DNA of 26,478 nt from Firmicutes bacterium UBA5486. GTDB taxonomy: Bacteria; Bacillota; UBA4882; UBA10575. Location of the stretch: NCBI GenBank assembly GCA_002427045.1, contig DIPO01000038.1:5296-31773 (forward strand), in the 5' to 3' direction. A program made the position numbers and the translations under genes. The notes beneath the pieces were generated by a model. It had not been told where the DNA came from. It saw nothing but the letters and a program-made list of their open reading frames with translations, and did not search any database. The first letter of the stretch is position 1, and the number at the start of each line of letters is the position of its first letter. Positions 7,377 through 15,886 of this stretch are shown here, piece after piece.

Positions 7377-7538
7377 TTGGTTTATCTAAAAAGGTTTAAA
7401 AGGGTTCTACTTTTGGGAATTACTTTAGTTTCTTTTATTAAATGCCTTGTTTTTCCCAATACTCTTGATGTACTGATTTTAGTTGGCCTTTTACTTTTAT
7501 TGGCTGTGAATTTAGTGGGAAATGGTAAACACCTCTAA
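7377..7538 (+). CDS. Small hydrophobic membrane protein, 53 residues
   Basis: A short frame starts with TTG at 7377 behind AGGGAGGGG (7358-7366), spacing 10, and encodes 53 residues. The product has a basic N-terminus (KRFKR) and two hydrophobic stretches (about 11-28 and 32-48) separated by PNTLD, a plausible two-helix hairpin. Its stop lies inside the loop of an intrinsic terminator, which supports an expressed unit. I do not recognise the family. It stands alone between pnp and mraZ. The strong ribosome site, membrane-like composition and terminator support it; lack of homology evidence limits confidence. Confidence 0.6.
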   Translation: MVYLKRFKRVLLLGITLVSFIKCLVFPNTLDVLILVGLLLLLAVNLVGNGKHL

Positions 7539-7553
7539 ACGAGGTGCTTTTTA
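7530..7553 (+). terminator. Intrinsic terminator overlapping the small gene's stop
   Basis: CACCTC (7530-7535), loop TAAAC containing the stop codon, GAGGTG (7541-7546), then CTTTTT. A compact terminator for the 53-residue membrane protein gene. Confidence 0.75.
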
Positions 7554-7665
7554 TATATATAATTCATCTTTTATTTTTCACCTGTTGAATAGCAGCTATG
7601 CAAGCTAATTCCTTACATAATATGTATAATAATATTTATTTTGTTGACATTATTTCCAAAAGGAC

Positions 7666-7694
7666 TTGACAAATCACTAGGTTTGGGGCATGAT
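7666..7694 (+). promoter_or_regulatory. Promoter of the mraZ/dcw cluster with overlapping palindrome
   Basis: A perfect -35 TTGACA (7666-7671) is followed after 17 bp by CATGAT (7689-7694), a four-of-six match to the -10. The -10 lies inside a 16-bp palindrome, GCATGAT-GG-ATCATGC (7688-7703), a possible operator for an unidentified regulator. Transcription would start near 7701, just before the MraZ decamers. Confidence 0.65.
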
Positions 7695-7710
7695 GGATCA
7701 TGCGGAGATT

Positions 7711-7740
7711 AAAGTGGAGCGAAATGGAGAGAAGTGGAGG
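7711..7740 (+). promoter_or_regulatory. MraZ operator: three 10-bp direct repeats
   Basis: Three consecutive decamers, AAAGTGGAGC (7711), GAAATGGAGA (7721) and GAAGTGGAGG (7731), share a TGGAG core at exact 10-bp period; a degenerate fourth (ATGTGAGGTG, 7741-7750) includes the ribosome site. MraZ is known to bind such short direct repeats ahead of its own gene, so autorepression of the cluster is likely. Confidence 0.75.
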
Positions 7741-7755
7741 ATGTGAGGTGAAGCC

Positions 7756-8187
7756 ATGTTTATGGGGGAATACCAGCACTCCCTAGATGATAAGGGACGT
7801 CTTATAGTCCCCTCTAAACTCCGGGAAGGATTGGGAGATAAATTTATCCTTACCCGTGGGCTTGATCATTCACTTTTCGTTTATCCATTAGCAGAGTGGA
7901 AAGTTATTGAAGAAAGAATGCAATCTTTGCCAACGACTCAGGCTGATGCTAGAGCGTTTGTCCGCTTGTTTTTTTCTGGAGCTGTTGATTGTGAACCGGA
8001 CAAGCAGTGGAGGATATCCATTCCTCAACACTTAAGGGAACATGCTAAAATTAACAGAGATTTATATGTTTTAGGTGTATCTACTAGAATTGAGATTTGG
8101 GCTAAAGAGGTATGGGAAGAATACTCAACAGCAGCTGAAGAATCCTATGAAGCTTTAGCCGAAAAAATTGTTGGGATTGGGATCTGA
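7756..8187 (+). CDS. mraZ: Transcriptional regulator MraZ
   Basis: MraZ is a DNA-binding protein of the SpoVT/AbrB fold that controls the division and cell wall cluster. The 143-residue product starts with the hallmark MFMGEYQHSLDDKGRL and has two AbrB-like halves (about 5-47 and 76-120), the second beginning DCEPDKQWRISIPQHLREHA. Length fits the family (about 143-152). ATG 7756 follows GAGGTG at 7745-7750; an ATG two codons later is less likely. It heads the cluster and lies directly behind its own decamer repeats. rsmH follows after 65 bp. Confidence 0.97.
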   Translation: MFMGEYQHSLDDKGRLIVPSKLREGLGDKFILTRGLDHSLFVYPLAEWKVIEERMQSLPTTQADARAFVRLFFSGAVDCEPDKQWRISIPQHLREHAKINRDLYVLGVSTRIEIWAKEVWEEYSTAAEESYEALAEKIVGIGI

Positions 8188-8229
8188 GGAATTTTTCTTA
8201 AGTATTTATTTAGCTAATTATATGATTCC
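8188..8229. repeat. Possible degenerate MITE-like ends in the mraZ-rsmH gap
   Basis: GGAATTTTTCTTAA (8188-8201) and AATTATATGATTCC (8216-8229) face each other. The second reads inward as GGAATCATATAATT, close to the family end GGAATTKCATAATT. The left copy matches only at its first bases, so this is a tentative remnant. Confidence 0.3.
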
Positions 8230-8252
8230 TTAAGAACAGGTAGGTATTTTTA

Positions 8253-9194
8253 ATGGCGGAAATTATTCATCAACCGGTGATGCCGGAAGAGGTTATAAAA
8301 TATTTACGCCCTCAGGAGGGTGAAGTTATTCTTGATGGGACGATTGGCCTAGCCGGCCATGCCCGTATAATTGCTGAACACCTAAGTACTACCGGGACAT
8401 TACTTGGTATTGATCAGGATAAAACTGCTTTAAATCTGGCGAGGAAAAACCTAGCCTTTTTTCAAGGTACGCTTATTCTGCGTCACGGTAATTTTCGTAA
8501 TTTGCAAAAGATTTTGAAAGAAGAGTCTATTCCATTAGTGGATGGTATTCTGTTAGATATTGGTGTTTCCTCTTTACAATTAGATCTGGATGAAAGAGGT
8601 TTTTCCTACCACAAGAATGCACCGCTTGATATGAGAATGGATTCCTCACAAGGGTTGACGGCGGCTGATATTATTAATAATTATTCTTTAGAGGAGTTAA
8701 CTAGAGTAATCCGCGAATATGGGGAAGAACGTTGGGCGGCTAGAATTGCAGAGTTTATTGTTGAACAACGTGCAAAATCTAGTATTACTACTACTGAACA
8801 ATTAGTTGCTGTAATAAAAGCAGCTATACCAGCAAGTGCAAGAAGAAAAGGCCCCCATCCTGCCCGTCGTACTTTTCAGGCAATTAGAATTGCTGTCAAT
8901 GAAGAACTGGAAGCTTTAATTGAGGGGTTAGAAAGTGGATTAGCCTGTTTAAAACCAGGGGGCAGAATAGTTGTCATCAGTTTTCATTCTCTAGAGGACC
9001 GGATAGTCAAAAGAATGTTTAAGGCAAAGGCTAAATCTTGCCGATGTCCGGCAAATATTCCAATATGTCAATGTAGTGGGAAAAAAGAGATACAGATTCT
9101 CACATCACGTCCTGTTGTTCCCTCGGAAGAAGAGAGGGCCAAAAACCCCAGAAGTCGAAGTGCAAAACTTAGGGCTGCATATAAACTGGTATAG
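8253..9194 (+). CDS. rsmH: 16S rRNA (cytosine(1402)-N(4))-methyltransferase RsmH
   Basis: RsmH (MraW) uses S-adenosylmethionine to methylate N4 of C1402 in the 16S rRNA decoding site. The 313-residue product starts with HQPVMPEEVIKYL, then the SAM-binding VILDGTIGLAGHARII (about 25-40), GILLDIGVSSLQLD, the RGFSYHKNAPLDMRMD block and the C-terminal ISFHSLEDRIVKR and RSAKLRAA signatures. Length matches the family. In the SAM loop, GLAGH replaces the commoner GGAGH or GGGGH. A weak AGGTAGG lies at 8238-8244. It follows mraZ and is followed by the ftsL-like gene after 22 bp. Confidence 0.97.
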   Translation: MAEIIHQPVMPEEVIKYLRPQEGEVILDGTIGLAGHARIIAEHLSTTGTLLGIDQDKTALNLARKNLAFFQGTLILRHGNFRNLQKILKEESIPLVDGILLDIGVSSLQLDLDERGFSYHKNAPLDMRMDSSQGLTAADIINNYSLEELTRVIREYGEERWAARIAEFIVEQRAKSSITTTEQLVAVIKAAIPASARRKGPHPARRTFQAIRIAVNEELEALIEGLESGLACLKPGGRIVVISFHSLEDRIVKRMFKAKAKSCRCPANIPICQCSGKKEIQILTSRPVVPSEEERAKNPRSRSAKLRAAYKLV

Positions 9195-9216
9195 GGGGGA
9201 AGGGGAGAGCATAAAA

Positions 9217-9714
9217 ATGTTAACAGCTAATGCCAGAAAGTTACGGCCAGAACCCGCGCCTATGGTGCGAATAAAAAAAACTAAAAAAGTTGTGATTAAT
9301 AAGAAAAAAATCCGGAGGCTTTTTCTGATTGCAGGATTGATTATCTTTCTTACAATAATAAATGCTATAGTTCAAGCTTTTTTAGCCCAGATTCAGTTTC
9401 ATTTAGAAGAGGTCAGGACTGAGATTAAACAGGCTGATCAGCGGATAGGTTGGCTACAATGTGAGGTTGCTGATCGGATATCTTTGCAGAAGATTGAAAG
9501 ATTTGCTCTGGAAAATAAAGAACTATTCTGCGATAACGGTATTACTAATAAAAACATTTCTAAGCTAAATTATTCGCAAAACCCAATTGTTCCTCCTTCT
9601 GTTTTAGTATTAGATTCGAATTTAGGTTCTAAAGAGGGAAATGTGGCAGAAAAGCTAACTCATTGGCTTTCCGGGTTAGGGCGTACCTTGGCTGGAGTTG
9701 ATATTTTCGATTAA
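9217..9714 (+). CDS. ftsL: FtsL-like division protein
   Basis: FtsL is a bitopic membrane protein that works with FtsB/DivIC and the septal PBP. The 165-residue product has a basic cytoplasmic N-terminus (KKTKKVVINKKKIRR), one transmembrane helix (about 40-62) and an extracytoplasmic coiled-coil segment (about 65-110) ending in a region like the LQKIERFALENKE end of FtsL. A further tail of about 55 residues makes it longer than most FtsL (about 100-130). Sequence is poorly conserved in this family, so position between rsmH and the PBP gene carries much of the call. An open frame extends upstream into rsmH, but ATG 9217 is supported by GGGGGAAGGGGAG just before it. Confidence 0.8.
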   Translation: MLTANARKLRPEPAPMVRIKKTKKVVINKKKIRRLFLIAGLIIFLTIINAIVQAFLAQIQFHLEEVRTEIKQADQRIGWLQCEVADRISLQKIERFALENKELFCDNGITNKNISKLNYSQNPIVPPSVLVLDSNLGSKEGNVAEKLTHWLSGLGRTLAGVDIFD

Positions 9715-9733
9715 AGCTTTGGGAGGGGTCCCG

Positions 9734-11848
9734 GTGCCAGGATTAAATCAATTAATATTTAGAAAACGTACGACCTTATTATTATTAGGTATCTTTGCGA
9801 TAGTAGGGATATTGATAGGTCGTCTTTTCTATATTCAGGGGATAAAGTCTAATTATTACCAGAAAATGGCAGAAGATCAACGTCTGCGTGATATCCGCGT
9901 AGAGCCAATGCGCGGTACAATTTTTGATCGTAAGATGAATACCTTGGCTTTTAGTTTTGATACGGAATGCATTTATGCCATACCCTATCAGATTAAAAAC
10001 CCAGAAGAAGAAGCAAAAATTATAGCGGATAAACTGAAAATGTCAGTGGATGAAGTTTATAACCGCCTTACTAAAAAGACTTCTTTTGTTTGGTTGAAGT
10101 TGAAACCACATCCTAATGAAGTTCAAAGTATCATGGAGGCCCGGATTCCTGGGGTAGAAGTAGCGCAAAAAGCACAAAGGTTTTATCTTAGAGGTAATCT
10201 TGCTGCCCATTTGTTGGGTATCTCGGGTATAGATAATCAGGGCTTAGAGGGGATTGAAAAGTATTATGATCAATATTTAAGGGGAATTCCCGGAAGCGAG
10301 CAAGCAGAGTATGATTCTAAAGGTAACCATATTCCTTTGGGTGAACGACGGTTTATTGATGCTCAGAATGGAGCGTGTCTGGTATTAACAATTGACCAAG
10401 TAATTCAGTATATAACCGAAAGAGAATTAGAAAAAGCTGTTTTAGCAAATGGAGCTAAACGCGGAGCAATTATAATCATGAATCCGATGAATGGTGAGAT
10501 TCTAGCTCTGGCAAACTATCCTACCTTTGATCCTAATAAATACTCAGCCTATCCTACTTCTGCCCGACGGAATTGGGTGCTTACTGATCAGTTTGAGCCC
10601 GGTTCTACTTTCAAAATAGTTACTTCGGCAGCTGCTTTTGAAGAAGGGATAGTCCAGAGGAATTCAGAGTTTTTTGATCCAGGTTTTTTAATAGTAGAAG
10701 ATAGAAGATTAAGATGCTGGCGGGCGGGAGGCCATGGGAGTCAAACTTTTGTCGAAGCTGTTGAAAACTCATGTAACCCTGTATTTGCTTCTCTAGCGCT
10801 TCGTTTAGGTCAGGAAAAATTTTACAAGTATTTAAAGGCTTTTAATTTTGGGGCCCAGACTGGAGTCGACTTTCCAGGTGAGGCTCGGGGAATAGTTCCG
10901 CCTATTTCTCGAGTAAAAAACGTTGAATTAGCAACGATCGGATTTGGCCAAGGGATTTCAGTTACTCCATTGCAGCTTCTAGGGGCTCTTTCTGTAATTG
11001 CCAATGGTGGGGAACTTCTTCAACCACGTTTAGTTAAGGAAATACGAACTCCCGATGGCAAACAGGTGATAAAGGAATTTGAGAAAAGAACCATCCGTAG
11101 GGTAATCTCTAAACAAACAGCACAGGAATTCTCCTTTATTCTTGAATCAGTTGTAGAGAATGGGTCTGGAAACAGGGCAAGAGTTGAAGGTTATACTGTT
11201 GCAGGGAAGACAGGTACAGCTCAAAAACCGCAAGATGGTGTTTATGGACAAGAAAGAATTGCTTCATTTATCGGTTTTACACCTGTAGAAAACCCCAAGA
11301 TTGCAGCAATTGTTATTTTGGATGAACCACAATCTTCTGTTAAATATGGAGGTGTAATTGCTGCGCCGGTTTTTTCTAGTATAGCAACGGATGTTTTAAA
11401 ATATTTGGGAGTAAAACCGGAAGTAAAAAGAGAAGGAGATGTTCACACGGACGGAGAAAATTCTTTAATTGTGCCTAACTTAATACATCTTCCACGCGAA
11501 GAAGCGATTAAAAATTTGTCCAGAGCAGGCCTTACTTGGAGAGGGATTGGCCGTGGAGAATTTGTGATTTCGCAAAGTCCTAAAGCAGGAATAATGGTAA
11601 AACCAAAAACTACAATCTTACTTTACTTTGATGAAGAATCAAAATACGGGAAGGATTCATCCACCGTAGTTGTTCCGGATTTAACAGGCCTTTCTTTTTC
11701 AGAGGTAAATAAGGTTCTAACGGATTTAGATTTAAAAATGGTGGCAAATGGTACTGGTATAGCTTTTAAGCAGTTACCTGCACCTGGTACACGTCTAAGC
11801 CCCGGTGCGATCGTTACTGTTTATTTTGTGGCTAAGGGGGATAACTAA
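9734..11848 (+). CDS. Class B penicillin-binding protein (FtsI/PBP2B or SpoVD type) with two PASTA domains
   Basis: This transpeptidase cross-links peptidoglycan outside the membrane. The 704-residue product has an N-terminal helix (about 13-33), a dimerization domain containing RVEPMRGTIFDR, and a transpeptidase domain with STFK (291-294, nucleophile Ser291), SCN (346-348) and KTG (492-494). Two PASTA domains follow (about 579-633 and 645-699). SpoVD in Bacillus subtilis has one PASTA and PBP2B two, but counts vary, so vegetative or sporulation use is not decided. GTG 9734 is preceded by GGGAGGGG (9721-9728). It lies 19 bp after ftsL and would pair with the FtsW downstream. Confidence 0.93.
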   Translation: MPGLNQLIFRKRTTLLLLGIFAIVGILIGRLFYIQGIKSNYYQKMAEDQRLRDIRVEPMRGTIFDRKMNTLAFSFDTECIYAIPYQIKNPEEEAKIIADKLKMSVDEVYNRLTKKTSFVWLKLKPHPNEVQSIMEARIPGVEVAQKAQRFYLRGNLAAHLLGISGIDNQGLEGIEKYYDQYLRGIPGSEQAEYDSKGNHIPLGERRFIDAQNGACLVLTIDQVIQYITERELEKAVLANGAKRGAIIIMNPMNGEILALANYPTFDPNKYSAYPTSARRNWVLTDQFEPGSTFKIVTSAAAFEEGIVQRNSEFFDPGFLIVEDRRLRCWRAGGHGSQTFVEAVENSCNPVFASLALRLGQEKFYKYLKAFNFGAQTGVDFPGEARGIVPPISRVKNVELATIGFGQGISVTPLQLLGALSVIANGGELLQPRLVKEIRTPDGKQVIKEFEKRTIRRVISKQTAQEFSFILESVVENGSGNRARVEGYTVAGKTGTAQKPQDGVYGQERIASFIGFTPVENPKIAAIVILDEPQSSVKYGGVIAAPVFSSIATDVLKYLGVKPEVKREGDVHTDGENSLIVPNLIHLPREEAIKNLSRAGLTWRGIGRGEFVISQSPKAGIMVKPKTTILLYFDEESKYGKDSSTVVVPDLTGLSFSEVNKVLTDLDLKMVANGTGIAFKQLPAPGTRLSPGAIVTVYFVAKGDN

Positions 11849-11924
11849 TAGGTGGAATAAAATGCTAAATTACGCAAAGAATATTATTATAGTAGTCTAA
11901 TTAAATCCCTGGAAGGTGTTATAC

Positions 11925-13394
11925 ATGAAATTAAAACAAGCTTTAAAGGGCTTATCTCTATTAGAACTGAAAGGAGATCCCGAGACAGAGATCTCTTCCG
12001 TAGTTACCAATTCTCAACAGGTAAGGCCGGGTGCACTTTTTATTGCCCTAAAGGGTAGTCTTTTAGATGGGCATATGTATGTTTCAGATGCCGTTGCTCG
12101 AGGTGCTACTACTGTTGTAATTGAAAAACCTGTAGAAGTGGAAGAAGGAGTTAATACAATTTTAGTAGAGAATACAAATAAAGCCCAAGCAATTATAGGG
12201 AGAAATTTTTATGATAATCCTGCTTCCAAACTAAAGATAATTGGGATTACCGGAACAAAAGGGAAAACTACCACTACATTCTTAATCCGCTCCATCTTGG
12301 AGCAAGCAGGATATAAAACTGGTCTAATTGGTACTATATATAATATTATTGATGATAAGCGGCTTCCTACTAGAAACACGACGCCTGCTTCTTTAGAATT
12401 ACAATCTTTATTATCTAAGATGGTAGAGGTAGGGACTGATTATGTAGTGATGGAAGTCTCTTCTCATGCTATCGCTCTTGAGCGAATTGAAGGTTTATCT
12501 TTTTTTAGAGGTATATTTACTAATATTACCCGTGACCATCTTGACTTTCATCAGACTTTTGAAGAATATTTTAAGGTGAAATCTCAATTTTTTACTGCTC
12601 TTCCTAAAGAAGCAAAGGCAATTATTAATATTGATGACCCAAGGGCTAAGGAGATTATTAAATTAACTGATGCAAAAGTATTAAGTTATGGTCTTGTTCC
12701 GGAAGCAGAAATTCGAGCAGAACAAGTTAAAAGTACGATGAAAAATACGGAGTTTGATCTGATTACCCCCTGGGGAAATACTCATCTAAGATTAAATTTA
12801 ATTGGTAAATTCAATGTTTATAATGCCTTAGCGGCAATTGGAACTGGGTTTTCTCTGGGTATTGATCCAAAAAAGATTTACGAAGGATTGGAAAAATTAC
12901 AAGGAGTACCAGGCCGGTTTGAACTTGTTCCTGGGAGTAAAGAATATACAGTAGTAGTTGATTATGCTCATACGCCTGATAGTCTGAAAAATATTCTCTA
13001 TACTGCTCGGGCTTTGGTTAAAAATCGGGTGATCACTGTCTTTGGTTGTGGTGGAAACCGAGATCGTGGGAAAAGACCAATAATGGGGAAGATTGTTGCC
13101 GATTTAAGTGACTATGCGATTATTACCAATGATAATCCAAGGAGGGAGGATCCGAAGATTATTGCTGAGCAAATTAAAGCCGGATTTACCCAACAAGATA
13201 ATCCAAAAAATTATGAGATTATTCTTGACCGGGAAGCGGCTATTAGAAAAGCAATCTCTATTGCCAAAAAAGGAGATATGGTGATTATTGCTGGTAAGGG
13301 GCATGAGACTTACCAGGATTTTGGGGATTATATTATTCATTTTGATGATAAACAGATCGCGGAATTAGCGATAAAGGAGAAGGAAAATGCCTAG
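11925..13394 (+). CDS. murE: UDP-N-acetylmuramoyl-tripeptide synthetase MurE (meso-DAP type)
   Basis: MurE adds the third stem residue to UDP-MurNAc-L-Ala-D-Glu with ATP in the cytoplasm. The 489-residue product has the Mur ligase order: N-terminal nucleotide-binding domain, ATPase P-loop GITGTKGKTTTT (107-118), central HAIALERIEG and TNITRDHLDFH motifs, and the C-terminal domain with GCGGNRDRGKRP. DNPR at 403-406 is the motif associated with meso-diaminopimelate specificity rather than lysine. GGAAGGTG at 11911-11918 supports ATG 11925. The stop overlaps the murF start by 8 bp, suggesting translational coupling. Confidence 0.97.
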   Translation: MKLKQALKGLSLLELKGDPETEISSVVTNSQQVRPGALFIALKGSLLDGHMYVSDAVARGATTVVIEKPVEVEEGVNTILVENTNKAQAIIGRNFYDNPASKLKIIGITGTKGKTTTTFLIRSILEQAGYKTGLIGTIYNIIDDKRLPTRNTTPASLELQSLLSKMVEVGTDYVVMEVSSHAIALERIEGLSFFRGIFTNITRDHLDFHQTFEEYFKVKSQFFTALPKEAKAIINIDDPRAKEIIKLTDAKVLSYGLVPEAEIRAEQVKSTMKNTEFDLITPWGNTHLRLNLIGKFNVYNALAAIGTGFSLGIDPKKIYEGLEKLQGVPGRFELVPGSKEYTVVVDYAHTPDSLKNILYTARALVKNRVITVFGCGGNRDRGKRPIMGKIVADLSDYAIITNDNPRREDPKIIAEQIKAGFTQQDNPKNYEIILDREAAIRKAISIAKKGDMVIIAGKGHETYQDFGDYIIHFDDKQIAELAIKEKENA

Positions 13395-14787
13395 TTTTGT
13401 TTTGCAAGAGATTATTACTGCTACTAAGGGTAAGCTCCTTTGGCCTAAAGATAATATAAAGCTTACGGGAGTTAGTATTGATAGCAGAACTATTCGTCGT
13501 AATGAACTATTTGTTGCTTTACGGGGTGAAAATTTTGATGGCCACGATTTTATTAATCAAGCAGTGGCTGAGGGTGCGGGTGGAGTAATAGTTGATCAAG
13601 ACCCTCAGGAAGATTTAGGGATACCCGTAATCCTGGTGCCGGACACTCTTAAAGCTTTAGGTGATCTGGCTTGTTATCACAGGCTACGCTTTTCAATCCC
13701 AGTAATTGGAGTTACAGGTAGTAATGGAAAAACTACTACTAAAGAATTGATTGCTTCGGTTTTAGGTCAAAAAATGAATGTAGTAAAAACGGAGAAGAAT
13801 TTTAATAATGAAATTGGTCTGCCGCTAACCCTATTAAAAATTGATTCTTCTACAGAAGCTGTTGTAGTAGAGATGGGTATGCGGGGTAGGGGACAGATTG
13901 AATATCTAGCAAACTTTGCCCGACCTAATTTAGGTGTGGTAACAAATGTTGGAATTACTCACCTTGAATTATTAGGAACCAAGGAGGCTATTTTCGAAAC
14001 AAAAGCGGAATTAATTCAGTCTTTACCTTCTGATGGAATAGCTGTTTTAAATGGGGATGATCCTTTAGTTGCTAAAATGGCTGGCTATTTTTCTGGGAAA
14101 AGCTTTTTTTATAGTTTTGGAGGCCATAATGCTGTACCAGGAATTGAACCCGCTTTATGGGTAAAGGAGAGATTTTCCAGAGAGAGTGGAGAAGAAGTAC
14201 TAGTGGAAAACGTATGGGGTGAATTTCGGTTTACTTTACCATTAGTAGGGCGTCATAATATCGCCAATGCCTTGGCAGCTTCGATTATCGGGCTACTCTT
14301 AGATCTTTCTCCGCAGGAAATTGCGGAAGGATTGCAACGAGTTTCAATGATGGATAACCGTCTTCGGCGACTGGAAGTTGATGGTATTACCATTCTTGAT
14401 GATACATATAATGCAAGCCCTGCTTCAGTCCAGGCGGCACTGGAAGTTTTACATAAACTGAAAAACCCAGGACGGAAGATTGCAGTTCTTGGGGACATGC
14501 TTGAATTAGGAAAAATTACTCTTCAAGCTCACCAACAGATTGGAGAATTGGTAGCAGCTAATGATTGTGCCGCACTCTTTGCCTATGGCCCAGCTACCAA
14601 GGAAACAGTGCGAATAGCAAAGGGCAAGGGTATATTTGCCCAACATTTTATCGACAAAGAAGAATTATGGGAAAGTCTGAGAAACTTCCAAAAATCAGGA
14701 GACGCAGTTCTAGTCAAAGGCTCTAGAGGGATGAAGATGGAAGAAATAGTTGAGAAGATGTTATGTCAAACTAGGGAGGAAAAATAA
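13387..14787 (+). CDS. murF: UDP-N-acetylmuramoyl-tripeptide:D-Ala-D-Ala ligase MurF
   Basis: MurF adds the D-Ala-D-Ala dipeptide, completing the UDP-MurNAc pentapeptide. The 466-residue product has the N-terminal domain (ITGVSIDSRTIRRNELFVALRG type), P-loop GVTGSNGKTTTKE (108-120), EKNFNNEIGLPLTLL, the VEMGMRGRGQI motif and the C-terminal DDTYNASPASV signature that marks MurF. Length is normal. ATG 13387 lies inside the end of murE and is preceded by AAAGGAGAAGG. mraY starts one base after its stop. Confidence 0.97.
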   Translation: MPSFVLQEIITATKGKLLWPKDNIKLTGVSIDSRTIRRNELFVALRGENFDGHDFINQAVAEGAGGVIVDQDPQEDLGIPVILVPDTLKALGDLACYHRLRFSIPVIGVTGSNGKTTTKELIASVLGQKMNVVKTEKNFNNEIGLPLTLLKIDSSTEAVVVEMGMRGRGQIEYLANFARPNLGVVTNVGITHLELLGTKEAIFETKAELIQSLPSDGIAVLNGDDPLVAKMAGYFSGKSFFYSFGGHNAVPGIEPALWVKERFSRESGEEVLVENVWGEFRFTLPLVGRHNIANALAASIIGLLLDLSPQEIAEGLQRVSMMDNRLRRLEVDGITILDDTYNASPASVQAALEVLHKLKNPGRKIAVLGDMLELGKITLQAHQQIGELVAANDCAALFAYGPATKETVRIAKGKGIFAQHFIDKEELWESLRNFQKSGDAVLVKGSRGMKMEEIVEKMLCQTREEK

Positions 14788-14788
14788 G

Positions 14789-15769
14789 ATGAATGTTCCA
14801 TGGCTGGGTTTGTTGCTAGCGGGCTTAACCGCCTTTTTAGTTGTAGTTTTAATTGGGCCCTATGTGATCCGGTTATTATCCAAACTTAAATTCGGTCAGA
14901 ACATTAGAGAAGAGGGACCAAAGACACATCTGACAAAAGCTGGAACTCCTACGATGGGTGGAATATTGATTCTCTTTGGGATTATGGCTGGTATTATCGC
15001 TGGGACCAGACGTCCTTGGTCTAATACACTCCGCTGGTGTCTTGTTATCACTTTATGCTATGGTGGTTTAGGTTTTGTCGATGATCTATTGAATATAATC
15101 AATCATAGGTCATTGGGGTTAAAAGCCCGTTATAAACTTCTGGGGGAGGTATTTTTTGCTGGCCTTCTTGGAATTTATGTAATTCAATCGGGAGTAATGG
15201 AGACTTTAATGGTTCCTTACCTTTCGGTTCATATTGCTTTTGTAAATCCAGTAATCACTTTTTTATTTATTCTTTTTACTATGGTAGCAATGTCTAATGC
15301 TGTAAATTTAACAGATGGTCTTGATGGGCTGGCTGGTGGAACAACAATTATAGCCGGGATTGCCATGGGGATATTAGCAATCCTTCAAGGAGAAACAGAA
15401 TTGGGAATATTTGCTTCAGCACTAGCTGGTGCTTGTTTGGGGTTTGTTTGGTTCAATGCTCCTCCGGCTCAGGTGTTTATGGGTGATACGGGTTCCTTAG
15501 CCTTAGGTGCGGCATTAGGTTCAATTGGAATTCTTTCTAGAACGGCTCTCTTTTTGCCAATTATTGGTGGAATATTTGTCGCCGAGGCTCTTTCTGTTAT
15601 TATACAGGTGTTTTCTTTTAAAACTACCGGTAAACGAGTTTTGCGCATGAGTCCCCTTCATCATCACTATGAACTGGGTGGTATGCTCGAAAGTAAAGTA
15701 GTAATTAGATTCTGGGTTGTTGGAATCCTGTTAGCATTATTAGGCTTGGCTGGTTATAAAATAGGATGA
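14789..15769 (+). CDS. mraY: Phospho-N-acetylmuramoyl-pentapeptide-transferase MraY
   Basis: MraY transfers phospho-MurNAc-pentapeptide to undecaprenyl phosphate, making lipid I at the inner membrane face. The 326-residue product is a polytopic protein (about ten helices) with HLTKAGTPTMGG near the N-terminus, the DD pair at 98-99 (FVDD), NLTDGLDGLAGG (173-184) and MSPLHHHYELGG (287-298), all family motifs including the catalytic aspartates and histidines. The frame opens upstream inside murF, but GGGAGGA (14774-14780) points to ATG 14789. The next gene would usually be murD; here it is ftsW, across a gap holding a repeat remnant. Confidence 0.97.
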   Translation: MNVPWLGLLLAGLTAFLVVVLIGPYVIRLLSKLKFGQNIREEGPKTHLTKAGTPTMGGILILFGIMAGIIAGTRRPWSNTLRWCLVITLCYGGLGFVDDLLNIINHRSLGLKARYKLLGEVFFAGLLGIYVIQSGVMETLMVPYLSVHIAFVNPVITFLFILFTMVAMSNAVNLTDGLDGLAGGTTIIAGIAMGILAILQGETELGIFASALAGACLGFVWFNAPPAQVFMGDTGSLALGAALGSIGILSRTALFLPIIGGIFVAEALSVIIQVFSFKTTGKRVLRMSPLHHHYELGGMLESKVVIRFWVVGILLALLGLAGYKIG

Positions 15770-15786
15770 AGGCCTTTTAAAGAAAG

Positions 15787-15862
15787 AAATTGCATAATTA
15801 TCTCGAACCTTCTATAGTATTTGATATTTTGTGGTTAATACTTAAAATCAATAAGGCAATGA
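15787..15862. mobile_element. Degenerate MITE-like copy in the mraY-ftsW gap
   Basis: AAATTGCATAATTA (15788-15801) matches the left end of the 6937-7083 element apart from its first bases, followed by similar sequence (CT, CG, ACC at matching spacing). Downstream ATATTTTGTGGTTAAT resembles the inner right part of the copies at 356-478 and 6937-7083. The right end is eroded (AGGCAATGAG). It sits where murD is normally found. Confidence 0.45.
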
Positions 15863-15886
15863 GATTAAATCTTTTGGGGTGAGGGG

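Noticed and set aside
7644..7672. An upstream TTGACA as the mraZ -35
   Set aside because: The sequence 17 bp downstream is TGACAA, not a -10; the TTGACA at 7666 fits better.
9076..9216. Upstream extension of the ftsL frame into rsmH
   Set aside because: It overlaps the conserved rsmH C-terminus, and a good ribosome site precedes ATG 9217.
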